64,000 nucleotides of DNA from NCBI GenBank assembly GCA_002694465.1, contig NZMG01000035.1, positions 1-64,000 of the forward strand, in the 5' to 3' direction. The translations under genes were made by a program, and so were the position numbers. Below the pieces are notes generated by a model that was not told the DNA's origin, did not search any database, and saw only the letters and a program-made list of their open reading frames with translations. The stretch comes from Flavobacteriaceae bacterium (GTDB lineage: Bacteria; Bacteroidota; Bacteroidia; Flavobacteriales; Flavobacteriaceae). Positions 17,786-27,061 of this stretch are shown piece by piece (position 1 is the stretch's first letter; each line of letters opens with the position of its first letter).

Positions 17786-17815
17786 TAAAAAAACCGCCCC
17801 AAAATGGAGGCGGTT
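17786..17815 (-). terminator. terminator after the PUR-type gene
   Basis: On the minus strand AAACCGCC...GGCGGTTT forms an 8-bp stem followed by a T run, 26 bp after the stop of the DUF3276 gene. Confidence 0.85.
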
Positions 17816-17841
17816 TCATAATATTTTAAGATTTACTAAGA

Positions 17842-18219
17842 CTAAATGTCATCAAATTCGATATCGGTAAAGCTTGAAGTTTCGGTTGAAGCTTTTTCAG
17901 TTTCTTCGGTATCATCTTCTCTTTTGTAATCTTTTTGGTGTCTTTCACTAATCACTTCATCACCTTTTTCATCAAGGATGTACTGAATCATCTCTTCTAA
18001 ATTAGCTTTAAAATCGGTAAAGTCTTCTTTGTACAAATAAATCTTGTGTTTTTTGTAGTGAAAAGATCCATCGTCATTGGTAAATTTCTTACTTTCTGTA
18101 ATGGTTAAATAATAATCACCTGCTTTGGTTTCACGTACATCAAAAAAATAAGTGCGTCTTCCAGCACGCATCACTTTTGAATAAATTTCTTCTTGCTCCA
18201 TCATAAATTGCTGACTCAT
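17842..18219 (-). CDS. PUR-type (DUF3276) nucleic-acid-binding protein
   Basis: A 125-residue protein with the single PUR domain of the Bacteroidetes/Borrelia family in residues about 10-95 (VMRAGRRTYFFDVRETKAGDYYLTITESK). An acidic, low-complexity tail rich in glutamate and threonine follows. PUR proteins bind single-stranded DNA or RNA; Borrelia BpuR is a post-transcriptional regulator. The targets here are unknown. The start MSQQFMMEQEEIYSK is an ATG, and an alternative Met lies five residues in. It has its own terminator. Confidence 0.85.
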   Translation of the reverse strand: MSQQFMMEQEEIYSKVMRAGRRTYFFDVRETKAGDYYLTITESKKFTNDDGSFHYKKHKIYLYKEDFTDFKANLEEMIQYILDEKGDEVISERHQKDYKREDDTEETEKASTETSSFTDIEFDDI

Positions 18220-18286
18220 AAATTGGTTAATTTTCCTTTAGCTTTTGCCAAAAATCTAAAAAAAAACCAAATAAGCAAAGGAAAGA

Positions 18287-20038
18287 TTACATTTCTTTTT
18301 CCAAAAGTTGCTTATGGTACAACTCTTTATAATAACCATCTGTGTTTAAAAGCTCTGTATGAGTGCCTTGCTGAATGATAATTCCATTTTCAAGTACCAG
18401 AATCGTATCTGCATTTTTTACTGAAGACAATCGATGGCTAACAATAAGTGTGGTTTTATCTTCCGAAACCTTTTGAAAGTTTTGCAGAATCTCTTCTTCG
18501 GTTTCAGTATCTACCGCACTTAGACAATCATCGAAGAGTAAAATTTTAGGCTCTTTTATAATGGCTCGTGCAATAGAAACACGTTGTTTTTGTCCTCCGC
18601 TCAAGGTAATACCTCGTTCCCCTAAAACCGTTTCATATTTATTTTGGAACTCATCTATATTTCTATGCACGGCGGCATATTTTGCTGCTGCAATCACTTC
18701 TTCATCGGTTGCATCTGCCTTCCCAAATTTGATGTTATTTTTTATTGAATCGCTAAACAAAAAAGCATCTTGAGGCACATAACCAATGGCGTTTCGCAAG
18801 CTTTTTAGGTTTAAATCTTTTAAATCAATATCATCTACTTTAATAGCACCTTGCTGAACGTCATACAATCGGCCAATGAGCTCAAGAATCGTGGATTTCC
18901 CTGAACCTGTATTACCAATAATACCCAATGTTTCTCCTGGCTGAATGGTAAACGATACGTTTTTTAGTGCTGTAATCTGAGTGTCGGGATACGTGAAAGT
19001 GACGTTGTCAAAAGCAATTTTCCCAATAATTTCTGAAGAAGCTTCGTTGTAATTTTTTATTTGTGGCTCTTCTTTTAAAAATTCATTGATACGTTTTTGC
19101 GAAGCTTCTGCTTGTTGCACCATAGAGGATACCCAGCCTACAATGGCGACTGGCCAAGTAAGCATATTTACATAAATTAGGAATTCGACAATGGTTCCAA
19201 ATTCTATTTCGCCGTTGATGAATTGATTTCCGCCAACGTAAATTACTAAAATGTTGCTTATTCCAATGAGTAATGCCATTACAGGGAAAAAGAGTGCTTG
19301 TACCTTGGTGAGGTCTATGTTTTTGTCTTTGCTAATGTTTGATAATTCTATAAACTGGGCATTTGTACGAGGTTCTATTCCATAGGCCTTTATCACAGCA
19401 ATACCACTAAAGCTTTCCTGTGTAAAGGTTGTGAGTTTAGATAAATACTGTTGTACAATGGAACTCCTTTTATGAATTGCAATACTCAACTTATAAATAC
19501 CAATTGACAAAATAGGTAAAGGTGCAACAGCATAAAGGGTTAGAAGTGGTGCCGTATAAATCATATAGGAAAGCGCAACGATAAAAAGCGTTACGGTTGT
19601 TGTGCTATACATTAATGCAGGGCCAGCATACATACGAACTTTGGAAACGTCTTCGCTAATTCTACTCATTAAATCTCCTGTCCGATTTTGTTTGTAGAAA
19701 TTTAAAGAAAGTCTTTCGTACTGTTTAAAAACTTCATTTTTTAAGTCAAACTCCACATATCTTGAAACTACTATGATGGTTTGTCGCATCATAAAAGTAA
19801 ATAATCCCGAAAGTAATGCTGCTCCAATAATGATGAGGATATCAACAAATAATTGAGATTTTAACACTTCATAAGTAATTTCACCCTTAAAATAGGATTG
19901 AACAGAATTTACAGAATCACCAATTTTGGAAGGCACCACAATTCTAAAGATGGTAGCAACGGCCGTAATGACAAGCCCAATGAGCAATCGACCACGATAT
20001 TTATAAAAGTATTTATTAAGAAAACGTAATTCCTTCAT
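18287..20038 (-). CDS. ABC exporter half-transporter, MdlB/MsbA-like
   Basis: A 583-residue fusion of a six-helix membrane domain (about 1-310) and an ATPase domain (about 335-583). It has Walker A GNTGSGKST, signature LSGGQKQR, and Walker B ILLFDDCLSAVD. The residue after the Walker B aspartate is Asp, not the usual catalytic Glu, as in the degenerate subunit of heterodimeric exporters such as BmrC or TM287. No second half-transporter gene is adjacent. The substrate is unknown. It is divergent from the leucine dehydrogenase gene. Confidence 0.9.
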   Translation of the reverse strand: MKELRFLNKYFYKYRGRLLIGLVITAVATIFRIVVPSKIGDSVNSVQSYFKGEITYEVLKSQLFVDILIIIGAALLSGLFTFMMRQTIIVVSRYVEFDLKNEVFKQYERLSLNFYKQNRTGDLMSRISEDVSKVRMYAGPALMYSTTTVTLFIVALSYMIYTAPLLTLYAVAPLPILSIGIYKLSIAIHKRSSIVQQYLSKLTTFTQESFSGIAVIKAYGIEPRTNAQFIELSNISKDKNIDLTKVQALFFPVMALLIGISNILVIYVGGNQFINGEIEFGTIVEFLIYVNMLTWPVAIVGWVSSMVQQAEASQKRINEFLKEEPQIKNYNEASSEIIGKIAFDNVTFTYPDTQITALKNVSFTIQPGETLGIIGNTGSGKSTILELIGRLYDVQQGAIKVDDIDLKDLNLKSLRNAIGYVPQDAFLFSDSIKNNIKFGKADATDEEVIAAAKYAAVHRNIDEFQNKYETVLGERGITLSGGQKQRVSIARAIIKEPKILLFDDCLSAVDTETEEEILQNFQKVSEDKTTLIVSHRLSSVKNADTILVLENGIIIQQGTHTELLNTDGYYKELYHKQLLEKEM

Positions 20039-20109
20039 TCAGAAAGTGAAACTTATTAACAGATTGTCAATTTTAAGATATTTTTTTTGTGGGATATGTA
20101 CCAAAAAGG

Positions 20110-20117
20110 TAATTTTG
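20110..20117 (+). promoter_or_regulatory. promoter for the amino-acid dehydrogenase
   Basis: TAATTTTG with a TTG at 20087-20089 (20-bp spacer), 25 bp upstream of ATG 20143. It is a full -33/-7 match. Confidence 0.75.
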
Positions 20118-20142
20118 CCCGTTCTTTTTAACAAATTCGTAA

Positions 20143-21240
20143 ATGATAACAGACATAGTAAGTCCAAAAGAATTAAAAAAAATTGCCCCAGTTTTTGGGC
20201 AACTCTCATTCGATAATCACGAACAAATTGTTTTTTGTAACGACAAAGATACAGGTTTAAAAGCAATAATTGGAATTCATAATACGGTTTTGGGTCCTGC
20301 TTTGGGAGGTACTAGAATGTGGAAATATGACACTGAGTGGGATGCGTTAAATGATGTGTTGAGACTTTCTCGCGGGATGACCTATAAATCTGCCATCACG
20401 GGTTTAAACTTAGGTGGTGGTAAAGCTGTTATTTTAGGAGATGCAAAAACGCAGAAAACGCCAGAGCTAATGCTTCGTTTTGGTGAGTTTGTTCATTCTT
20501 TGGGGGGACGTTATATCACTGCAGAAGATGTAGGGATGGCAACAAGCGATATGGATTTGGTTAGAACTGTAACGCCTTACGTAACAGGTATTTCTGAAGA
20601 TAAAGGAGGCGCTGGTAACCCGTCGCCAATAACCGCTTACGGAGTTTTTATGGGAATGAAAGCCGCTGCAAAATTTGCCTACGGAAGTGATATCTTGGAA
20701 GATAAAAAAGTATTTGTTCAAGGAATTGGAAATGTTGGGGAAGCATTGGTTGAGCATTTATCCAACGAAGGTGCCAATGTCTTTATTACAGATATAAGTC
20801 GAGAGCGATTAGAAAATGTACGAGATAAATATCACGCTACCATTTATGAAGGTGATAATTTGTATGGTGAAGAAATGGATATTTATGCTCCATGTGCTTT
20901 AGGTGCTACCATTAGCGACGAAACCATTGATCAATTAAAAGCTAAAATTATTGCGGGTGCGGCTAACAATCAGTTAGCTGAAGAACAAAAACATGGAAAA
21001 ATTCTACGCGATAAAGGAATCGTATATGCTCCGGACTTTTTAATTAATGCAGGCGGGATTATAAATGTTTATGCAGAATTGGAAAATTACGGAAAGCAAG
21101 AGATTATACGTAAAACAGAAAATATCTACAATACAACACTTGAGATATTATCTAAAGCCCATGCTAAAAATATAACTACATTTAATGCAGCTTTCGAAAT
21201 TGCTCAAGCAAGAATCGATGCTCGAAAAAATGAAAAGTAA
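20143..21240 (+). CDS. Glu/Leu/Phe/Val dehydrogenase, leucine-dehydrogenase-like
   Basis: A 365-residue NAD-dependent amino-acid dehydrogenase that reversibly deaminates branched-chain amino acids to 2-oxo acids. It has the glycine-rich substrate segment GPALGGTRMW, the catalytic lysine motif GGGKAVI and a Rossmann motif VQGIGNVGEAL. The length fits leucine dehydrogenase rather than the roughly 450-residue glutamate dehydrogenases. It has its own promoter, and a strong hairpin terminator follows at 21266. Confidence 0.92.
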   Translation: MITDIVSPKELKKIAPVFGQLSFDNHEQIVFCNDKDTGLKAIIGIHNTVLGPALGGTRMWKYDTEWDALNDVLRLSRGMTYKSAITGLNLGGGKAVILGDAKTQKTPELMLRFGEFVHSLGGRYITAEDVGMATSDMDLVRTVTPYVTGISEDKGGAGNPSPITAYGVFMGMKAAAKFAYGSDILEDKKVFVQGIGNVGEALVEHLSNEGANVFITDISRERLENVRDKYHATIYEGDNLYGEEMDIYAPCALGATISDETIDQLKAKIIAGAANNQLAEEQKHGKILRDKGIVYAPDFLINAGGIINVYAELENYGKQEIIRKTENIYNTTLEILSKAHAKNITTFNAAFEIAQARIDARKNEK

Positions 21241-21257
21241 TTATAAAGATTAATGCC

Positions 21258-21265
21258 TATATTTG
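21258..21265 (+). promoter_or_regulatory. TAnnTTTG promoter element for nusB
   Basis: TATATTTG matches the consensus exactly and directly abuts the 5' arm of the terminator hairpin of the preceding gene. The inferred transcription start falls inside that arm. Confidence 0.65.
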
Positions 21266-21301
21266 CAACGCACAAGAATTTCCTTGTGCGTTGTTTGTTT
21301 T
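21266..21301 (+). terminator. dehydrogenase terminator overlapping the nusB leader
   Basis: A perfect 11-bp stem CAACGCACAAG/CTTGTGCGTTG with a 6-nt loop, followed by TTTGTTTT. It is 25 bp after the dehydrogenase stop and begins right after the nusB -7 box. Confidence 0.85.
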
Positions 21302-21321
21302 ATACTAAAGTTCTTTAAAAT

Positions 21322-22266
21322 ATGCTTACAAGAAGACATATAAGAGTAAAAGTTTTGCAGTCGTTATATGCGTTTTTTCAGTCTAATGAACAAGATCTTG
21401 ATAAGCAAGAAAAATTCCTTCACTTTAGCATTGCACAAATGCAAGATTTGCAGGCATTAATGCTTCAGTTAATGGTTGCTCTTAGAGATCACGCAGATAT
21501 ATTTCTTCAGAAATCACAAAAAAAACATTTAGCTACCCAAGTTGAAAAAAACCCAAGCCGTGCTTTTATTGATAATAAAGTGATCGAAATGATTTCCGAA
21601 AACAGTAATCTTTCAGAATACCTAAAAAATAAGAAGCTAAATTACTGGAATCTAGACGACGAGTATGTTACTATTCTTTTTAATGAATTAAAACAGCAAG
21701 ATTGGTACGATGGTTATCTTCAAAAGGAAAGTCCAAGTTTTGCAGATGATAAGGAAATGGTCATTAGACTTTACAAGGAGGTTATTGCGCCCAACGAAAA
21801 ATTATACGAATACCTAGAAGACAAACGATTAACATGGTTGGATGACTTTCCGTTGGTGAATACTTCAATTGTTAAGATGTTGAATAAACTTACCGAAAAA
21901 AGGGAGGCTTCTATTTTTAATCCACAAGTTTATAAGGATGAGGAGGACAAAGAGTACAGTGTTCAACTTTTGCGAAAAGTGATTCTAAATGACGATACAC
22001 TATCTAAAGAAGTTGATGGAAAAACACCTAATTGGGATACCGAGCGAATTGCCGATATTGATTTAATTATTTTAAAAATGGGGATTGCAGAGTTTCTCTA
22101 TTTCCCTTCCATGCCTATACGGGTAACCATTAATGAATATTTAGAAATTTCTAAGGAATATTCCACGCCAAAAAGCAGTTTCTTTATTAATGGAATTTTA
22201 GATAAATTGGTTAAGGAATTTTCTGATGCAGGAAAATTGAATAAAATTGGTCGCGGACTTACATAG
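21322..22266 (+). CDS. nusB: transcription antitermination factor NusB (long form)
   Basis: A 314-residue protein, about twice the size of enterobacterial NusB. It starts with the canonical TRRHIRVKVLQSLYAF, and the C-terminal NusB domain (about 190-305) ends with the ILKMGIAEFLYFPSMPIRVTINEYLEI helix pair. The middle insertion is typical of Bacteroidetes orthologues. NusB binds boxA RNA with NusE (ribosomal protein S10) to promote antitermination in rRNA operons. The DUF1573 lipoprotein and YajC genes follow on the same strand. Confidence 0.93.
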   Translation: MLTRRHIRVKVLQSLYAFFQSNEQDLDKQEKFLHFSIAQMQDLQALMLQLMVALRDHADIFLQKSQKKHLATQVEKNPSRAFIDNKVIEMISENSNLSEYLKNKKLNYWNLDDEYVTILFNELKQQDWYDGYLQKESPSFADDKEMVIRLYKEVIAPNEKLYEYLEDKRLTWLDDFPLVNTSIVKMLNKLTEKREASIFNPQVYKDEEDKEYSVQLLRKVILNDDTLSKEVDGKTPNWDTERIADIDLIILKMGIAEFLYFPSMPIRVTINEYLEISKEYSTPKSSFFINGILDKLVKEFSDAGKLNKIGRGLT

Positions 22267-22334
22267 AAGTAAAAAAATACCTATTTTAGCCACGCTTTAA
22301 AAATGAATAAAATTTTAATTTAAAAATAAGTACT

Positions 22335-22814
22335 ATGAAAAAAACCATTTTTCTATTAGCCTTAACCACCGTTTTTGCTTTTACTTCTTGTAAGGAAAAT
22401 GCTGCGGACAAAGTAAGTGAAGAAAATGTAGCGGCAGCTGCAGAAAGAGACGCAGAATCTGGAAAATATCCAGTAATGACTTTCGCTGAAAGTTCATTCG
22501 ATTTTGGAACTATTGACCAAGGAACAAACGTAGAACACCTTTTTACATTTACAAACACAGGAGAATCTGATCTTGTCATTGTAGATGCAAAAGGAAGTTG
22601 TGGATGTACTGTTCCAGAATATTCTAAAACTCCAGTAGCTCCAGGAGCTCAAGGAGAGTTATTAGTGAAGTTTAATGGAAGCGGAAAAAACCAAGTAAGT
22701 AAAACAGTGACAATCACTACAAATACTGAAAAAGGAAAAGAGGTGCTTACTATTAAAGCTTTTGTAAATCCTAAAGAAGGAGCCGCTGCTGGATCTCCAA
22801 TTAATGTACAATAA
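22335..22814 (+). CDS. DUF1573 lipoprotein
   Basis: A 159-residue protein with a lipoprotein signal peptide ending FTSC (Cys19). One DUF1573 immunoglobulin-like domain covers residues about 50-150 (FDFGTIDQGTNVEHLFTFTNTG and SCGCTVPEY). DUF1573 proteins are common envelope proteins of Bacteroidetes with no assigned biochemical role. It sits 19 bp upstream of yajC, an arrangement conserved in this group, so a link to secretion or envelope assembly is possible but unproven. Confidence 0.88.
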   Translation: MKKTIFLLALTTVFAFTSCKENAADKVSEENVAAAAERDAESGKYPVMTFAESSFDFGTIDQGTNVEHLFTFTNTGESDLVIVDAKGSCGCTVPEYSKTPVAPGAQGELLVKFNGSGKNQVSKTVTITTNTEKGKEVLTIKAFVNPKEGAAAGSPINVQ

Positions 22815-22833
22815 CTTTTAGGAAACCCTTTTT

Positions 22834-23115
22834 ATGGAACAATTACAGAGCTTTGCTCCTTTAATTTTAATGTTTTTGGTAGTGTATCTTTTTATGATAC
22901 GCCCACAAATGAAACGTAGTAAACAAGAAAAACAGTTTGCTGCAGATCTTAAAAAAGGAGATAAAGTAGTCACCAAAAGTGGATTACACGGAAAAGTTTT
23001 GGAATTAAATGATGACGGAACTTGTATCATTGAATCTGGTGCCGGGAAAATGAAATATGAACGCTCTGCCATTTCTATGGAATTGAGCAAAAAACAAAAT
23101 GCTCCCGCCAAATAA
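22834..23115 (+). CDS. yajC: preprotein translocase accessory subunit YajC
   Basis: A 93-residue single-pass protein: an N-terminal helix (about residues 6-24) followed by MIRPQMKRSKQEKQF and the KKGDKVVTKSGLHGKV core, the standard YajC layout. It works with SecDF at the Sec translocon in the inner membrane. It is probably cotranscribed with the DUF1573 lipoprotein upstream, and a strong bidirectional terminator follows. Confidence 0.95.
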   Translation: MEQLQSFAPLILMFLVVYLFMIRPQMKRSKQEKQFAADLKKGDKVVTKSGLHGKVLELNDDGTCIIESGAGKMKYERSAISMELSKKQNAPAK

Positions 23116-23130
23116 TAAATTTTAGATTAA

Positions 23131-23164
23131 TAAAAAAGCCTTCAGTTTAACTGAAGGCTTTTTT
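23131..23164. terminator. bidirectional terminator between yajC and pepT
   Basis: A 12-bp stem AAAGCCTTCAGT/ACTGAAGGCTTT with a 3-nt loop, flanked by A and T runs, between convergent genes. Confidence 0.9.
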
Positions 23165-23180
23165 TGTTATAAGTGGTTTA

Positions 23181-24416
23181 TTATTTTTCTGCTACTAATT
23201 GCGCAATATTTACGATGACCTCGATGGCTTTTTGCATGCTTTCAACGGGAACATATTCAAACCTGCCGTGAAAGTTGTGTCCGCCAGCAAAGATATTAGG
23301 GCAGGGAAGGCCCATATAGCTCAATTGAGAACCATCGGTCCCACCACGAATAGGTTTAATAAGTGGTTTTATACCTGCTTTTTTCATGGCTTGTTCAGCA
23401 ATATCTACAATATGCATAACAGGCTCAATCTTTTCGCGCATGTTGAAATATTGATCTTTAATTTCAACCGAAACTCTATCTGTTCCGTATTGAACATTTA
23501 GTTCGTCAGCCAATTTTTGCATCATTTCCTTTCGAGCTTCAAAATGGACCTTATCGTGATCTCGTATAATATATTGAAGCTTGGTGCTGTCTACTTCCCC
23601 CTTCATATTATGTAGGTGAAAAAATCCTTGACGACCTTCGGTATGTTCTGGCGTTTCTAGTCTAGGAAGGGAATTGATATAATCCATTGCGATGTACATA
23701 CTATTGATCATTTTTCCTTTAGCATATCCTGGATGTACAATTTTCCCTTGAACAGTTACCACAGCACCAGCAGCATTAAAGTTCTCATACTCTAATTCAC
23801 CAACTTGGCTTCCGTCCATGGTGTAGGCCCAATCGGCACCAAATTTTTTGACGTCAAATTTATGAGCTCCTCGTCCAATTTCTTCATCTGGGGTAAAACC
23901 AACACGTATCTTACCGTGTTTTATTTCGGGATTCTTTAGTAAATATTCCATTGCCGAAATAATTTCTGCAATTCCCGCTTTGTCATCTGCCCCCAATAGC
24001 GTAGTACCGTCTGTTGTAATTAACGTTTGCCCTTTGTACATCAATAAATCATCGAAATCTTTTGGAGAAAGAATAATATTTTCATCCTTATTTAAAACGA
24101 TATCTCCGCCATCGTAATCTTCAACAACTTGAGGCTTTACATTAGCTCCTGTAAAATCCGGTGAAGTGTCGTAATGCGAGATAAATCCAATGGTTGGAAC
24201 TTCAGTAGCTACATTACTTGGAAGCGTCGCCATCACATACCCATTTGTATCGATGGTTACTTCAGACATTCCAATTTCAATCAATTCTTTTACCAGTGCA
24301 TTGGCTAAAACCCATTGTTTAGCCGTGCTAGGGGTAGTATCCGAAGTTGGGTCACTTTCGGTATCGATGGTAACGTAGCTTGTAAATCTTTTTATGAGGT
24401 CGTATTTTGTAATCAT
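23181..24416 (-). CDS. pepT: peptidase T (tripeptide aminopeptidase)
   Basis: A 411-residue M20B metallopeptidase that releases the N-terminal residue from tripeptides in the cytoplasm. It has zinc-site motifs [19 protein letters not shown] and [16 protein letters not shown], and a C-terminal [13 protein letters not shown]. The length equals the family norm and ATG 24416 gives the normal N-terminus. It is convergent with yajC and divergent from pyrD. Confidence 0.96.
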   Translation of the reverse strand: MITKYDLIKRFTSYVTIDTESDPTSDTTPSTAKQWVLANALVKELIEIGMSEVTIDTNGYVMATLPSNVATEVPTIGFISHYDTSPDFTGANVKPQVVEDYDGGDIVLNKDENIILSPKDFDDLLMYKGQTLITTDGTTLLGADDKAGIAEIISAMEYLLKNPEIKHGKIRVGFTPDEEIGRGAHKFDVKKFGADWAYTMDGSQVGELEYENFNAAGAVVTVQGKIVHPGYAKGKMINSMYIAMDYINSLPRLETPEHTEGRQGFFHLHNMKGEVDSTKLQYIIRDHDKVHFEARKEMMQKLADELNVQYGTDRVSVEIKDQYFNMREKIEPVMHIVDIAEQAMKKAGIKPLIKPIRGGTDGSQLSYMGLPCPNIFAGGHNFHGRFEYVPVESMQKAIEVIVNIAQLVAEK

Positions 24417-24477
24417 GTGATTGTAATTTCTTCACAAATTAACGGAATAACCCTCTAAAAAATAAGTGTTTTAATAG

Positions 24478-24485
24478 TATTTTTG
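24478..24485 (+). promoter_or_regulatory. TAnnTTTG promoter element for pyrD
   Basis: TATTTTTG lies 17 bp upstream of ATG 24503. No clear -33 TTG is visible. Confidence 0.6.
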
Positions 24486-24502
24486 CAATAGAATAAAAGC
24501 CT

Positions 24503-25516
24503 ATGTATAAATTCCTACTTCGTCCATTTCTCTTCTTGTTTGACCCTGAGGAAGTGCACCACTTCACGTTTAGAATAATTCGATTTTCTCACAGTATTGG
24601 ACTTGGGGGTGTTTTTAGAAACTGTTATGCCGTAAAAAATAAAAAATTGGAAAGGAAATTATTTGGGTTAACTTTTCCAAATCCAGTGGGACTTGCAGCA
24701 GGTTTTGATAAAGACGCCAAATTATATACGGAACTCTCCAATTTTGGTTTTGGCTTTATTGAAATAGGAACCGTAACACCCAAACCTCAAGATGGAAACC
24801 CAAAAAAGCGACTTTTCAGGTTAAAGAGTGATAGTGCGATCATCAATAGAATGGGGTTTAATAATGGCGGTGTAGCTGTAGCCGTAGAAAGATTGAAAAA
24901 AAACAAAGGTGTTTTAATAGGAGGAAATATTGGAAAAAATAAAGTGACACCCAATGAAGAGGCTGTCAATGATTATTTGATATGTTTTGAAAGCCTATTC
25001 CACTATGTAGATTATTTTGTGGTAAATGTAAGTTCGCCTAATACCCCTAATTTAAGAGCGCTTCAGGATAAAGAACCCCTTACTAACTTATTAAACACAT
25101 TAAAAACTGAAAACTCAAAAAAAGATAACCCGAAGCCTATTCTTTTAAAAATTGCCCCAGATTTAACCGATACCCAATTGATGGATATTATCGATATTGT
25201 TAATGAAACCAAAATTGATGGGGTTATTGCCACAAATACAACCATTTCTCGCGAGGGATTGACTTCAGGAAATAAAAAAGAGATGGGAGGTTTAAGCGGA
25301 AAACCATTGACAAAAAGAGCTACAGAAGTAATCCGCTTTCTTTCTGTAAAAAGCAATAATGCTTTTCCAATTATTGGTGTAGGAGGAATTCACTCTGTAG
25401 AAGATGCCATGGAAAAATTGGATGCGGGAGCAAGTTTAATTCAGTTGTACACTGGCTTTATTTATGAAGGCCCAGTGCTTGTAAAAAAAATAAACAAAGC
25501 ACTCTTAAAAAGATAG
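24503..25516 (+). CDS. pyrD: quinone-dependent dihydroorotate dehydrogenase
   Basis: A 337-residue class 2 enzyme that oxidises dihydroorotate to orotate in pyrimidine synthesis and passes electrons to the quinone pool at the inner membrane. The amphipathic N-terminus ([18 protein letters not shown]) is the membrane-attachment segment of this class. FMN and substrate motifs include [31 protein letters not shown] and the catalytic-loop region up to IGVGGI. The LysE gene starts one base after the stop, so both are probably in one transcript. Confidence 0.95.
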   Translation: MYKFLLRPFLFLFDPEEVHHFTFRIIRFSHSIGLGGVFRNCYAVKNKKLERKLFGLTFPNPVGLAAGFDKDAKLYTELSNFGFGFIEIGTVTPKPQDGNPKKRLFRLKSDSAIINRMGFNNGGVAVAVERLKKNKGVLIGGNIGKNKVTPNEEAVNDYLICFESLFHYVDYFVVNVSSPNTPNLRALQDKEPLTNLLNTLKTENSKKDNPKPILLKIAPDLTDTQLMDIIDIVNETKIDGVIATNTTISREGLTSGNKKEMGGLSGKPLTKRATEVIRFLSVKSNNAFPIIGVGGIHSVEDAMEKLDAGASLIQLYTGFIYEGPVLVKKINKALLKR

Positions 25517-25517
25517 T

Positions 25518-26132
25518 ATGTGGGAGCAACTCCTTTCTTTTTCTTTTTTTACGATGCTTTTGGCACTCTCACCAGGCCCCGATAATATTTTTGTCCTAAC
25601 CCAGTCTTTAGTGAACGGTTCAAAAAAGGGGATCGCAACAACTGCTGGACTAATTTCTGGTTGCATAGTACATACCACTTTTTTAGCATTTGGAGTTTCA
25701 GCTATTATTGCGGCTTCTCCACTGGCTATTTTGGGTATTAAAATTATTGGAGCCGCCTATCTTTTATATTTAGCAATCAAAGTTTTTCGTAGTCCATCCA
25801 CGATTGACCTATCTCAAAATGTTTCTTCAAAAAGTAATTGGGAACTCTTTAAAATTGGGGTGATTATGAATTTGGTAAACCCTAAAGTGCTACTGTTCTT
25901 TTTAGCTTTTTTTCCATCTTTTTTATGGAATCCAGACGAGGGTACTGTAATACAATTTTATATTTTAGGAATCACTTTTATGATGGTTTCTTTTATCATT
26001 TTTAGTAGTATTGCTCTCTTGGCTGGGGGTATTTCTTCATTTATATTGAAACATAAAAAGGCTGGGTTTTATCTAAAATGGCTTCAAATATTTGTGTTTT
26101 TAGGAATTGCAGTTTTTATTCTTTTTGCATAA
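25518..26132 (+). CDS. LysE-family amino-acid exporter
   Basis: A 204-residue inner-membrane protein with about six helices. It has the family N-terminus SPGPDNIFVLTQSLVNGSKKGI and the NPKVLLFFLAFFP motif of the LysE/RhtB group. It exports amino acids or similar metabolites; the substrate cannot be read from the sequence. It starts one base after pyrD. The following gene has a weak promoter of its own. Confidence 0.88.
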   Translation: MWEQLLSFSFFTMLLALSPGPDNIFVLTQSLVNGSKKGIATTAGLISGCIVHTTFLAFGVSAIIAASPLAILGIKIIGAAYLLYLAIKVFRSPSTIDLSQNVSSKSNWELFKIGVIMNLVNPKVLLFFLAFFPSFLWNPDEGTVIQFYILGITFMMVSFIIFSSIALLAGGISSFILKHKKAGFYLKWLQIFVFLGIAVFILFA

Positions 26133-26184
26133 ATTTTTCAGAATATTTTAGAGCGTAAAAGGCAAGTGCATCCTTCGGAATTTA

Positions 26185-26192
26185 TATCTTTA
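26185..26192 (+). promoter_or_regulatory. weak TAnnTTTA promoter-like element
   Basis: TATCTTTA is one base off the consensus and lies only 5 bp before ATG 26198, giving an almost leaderless transcript if used. Low confidence. Confidence 0.35.
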
Positions 26193-26197
26193 CAGTA

Positions 26198-27061
26198 ATG
26201 CAAAAAGTTAAGATTATAGAATGCCCCAGAGATGCTATGCAGGGTATAAAAGATTGGATTCCTACCGAAAAGAAAATCCAGTACATCCAATCATTATTAA
26301 ACTGTGGTTTTGACACTATCGACTTTGGTAGTTTTGTTTCCCCTAAGGCAATTCCACAAATGCAGGACACTGCCGATGTACTTCGAGGTTTAAATCTTTC
26401 AAATACGCAAAGTAAATTATTAGCAATCGTCGCCAATCTTCGCGGGGCAGAAGCCGCTGTTCAGTTTCCTGAAATTCAGTATTTGGGTTATCCTTTTTCT
26501 ATTTCAGAAAATTTTCAAATGCGTAATACGCATAAGACTATAGATCAATCTATTGAAGTACTACTGGAGATTTTAGAATTGGCTGAAAAGAATAACAAAG
26601 AAGTGGTAACCTATTTATCCATGGGCTTTGGGAATCCCTATGGGGATCCTTGGAATGTGGAAATTGTAGGCAATTGGGCCGAAAGATTAGCTGGAATGGG
26701 GGTGAAAATTCTATCCTTAAGCGATACCGTAGGTACCTCCACTCCCGAGGTGATTGACTATCTTTTTTCTAACTTAATACCCAAGTATCCCGAAATTGAG
26801 TTTGGAGCACATTTACATACAACTCCTACCAAATGGCACGAAAAAGTTGATGCGGCATTTAAAGCCGGTTGTCGTAGATTTGATGGGGCGATTCAAGGTT
26901 TTGGGGGATGTCCCATGGCAAAGGATGAGCTCACGGGGAATATGCCTACCGAAAAATTACTAAGCTATTTTACGGTAGAGAAAGTAAATTCAAATTTAAA
27001 TCCAATGGCTTTTGAAAGTGCCTATAACGAAGCCTCGAAAATATTTCTAAACTACCATTAA
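26198..27061 (+). CDS. hydroxymethylglutaryl-CoA lyase
   Basis: A 287-residue TIM-barrel enzyme that cleaves HMG-CoA to acetyl-CoA and acetoacetate, the last step of leucine breakdown. It has ECPRDAMQGI at the metal site, GFDTIDFGSFVSPKAIPQMQD, the histidine pair GAHLHTTP, and the catalytic-loop signature GFGGCPMAKDELTGNMPTE. Together with the leucine-type dehydrogenase at 20.1 kb it points to branched-chain amino-acid catabolism, though the genes are 6 kb apart. The stop overlaps the next start by one base. Confidence 0.93.
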   Translation: MQKVKIIECPRDAMQGIKDWIPTEKKIQYIQSLLNCGFDTIDFGSFVSPKAIPQMQDTADVLRGLNLSNTQSKLLAIVANLRGAEAAVQFPEIQYLGYPFSISENFQMRNTHKTIDQSIEVLLEILELAEKNNKEVVTYLSMGFGNPYGDPWNVEIVGNWAERLAGMGVKILSLSDTVGTSTPEVIDYLFSNLIPKYPEIEFGAHLHTTPTKWHEKVDAAFKAGCRRFDGAIQGFGGCPMAKDELTGNMPTEKLLSYFTVEKVNSNLNPMAFESAYNEASKIFLNYH

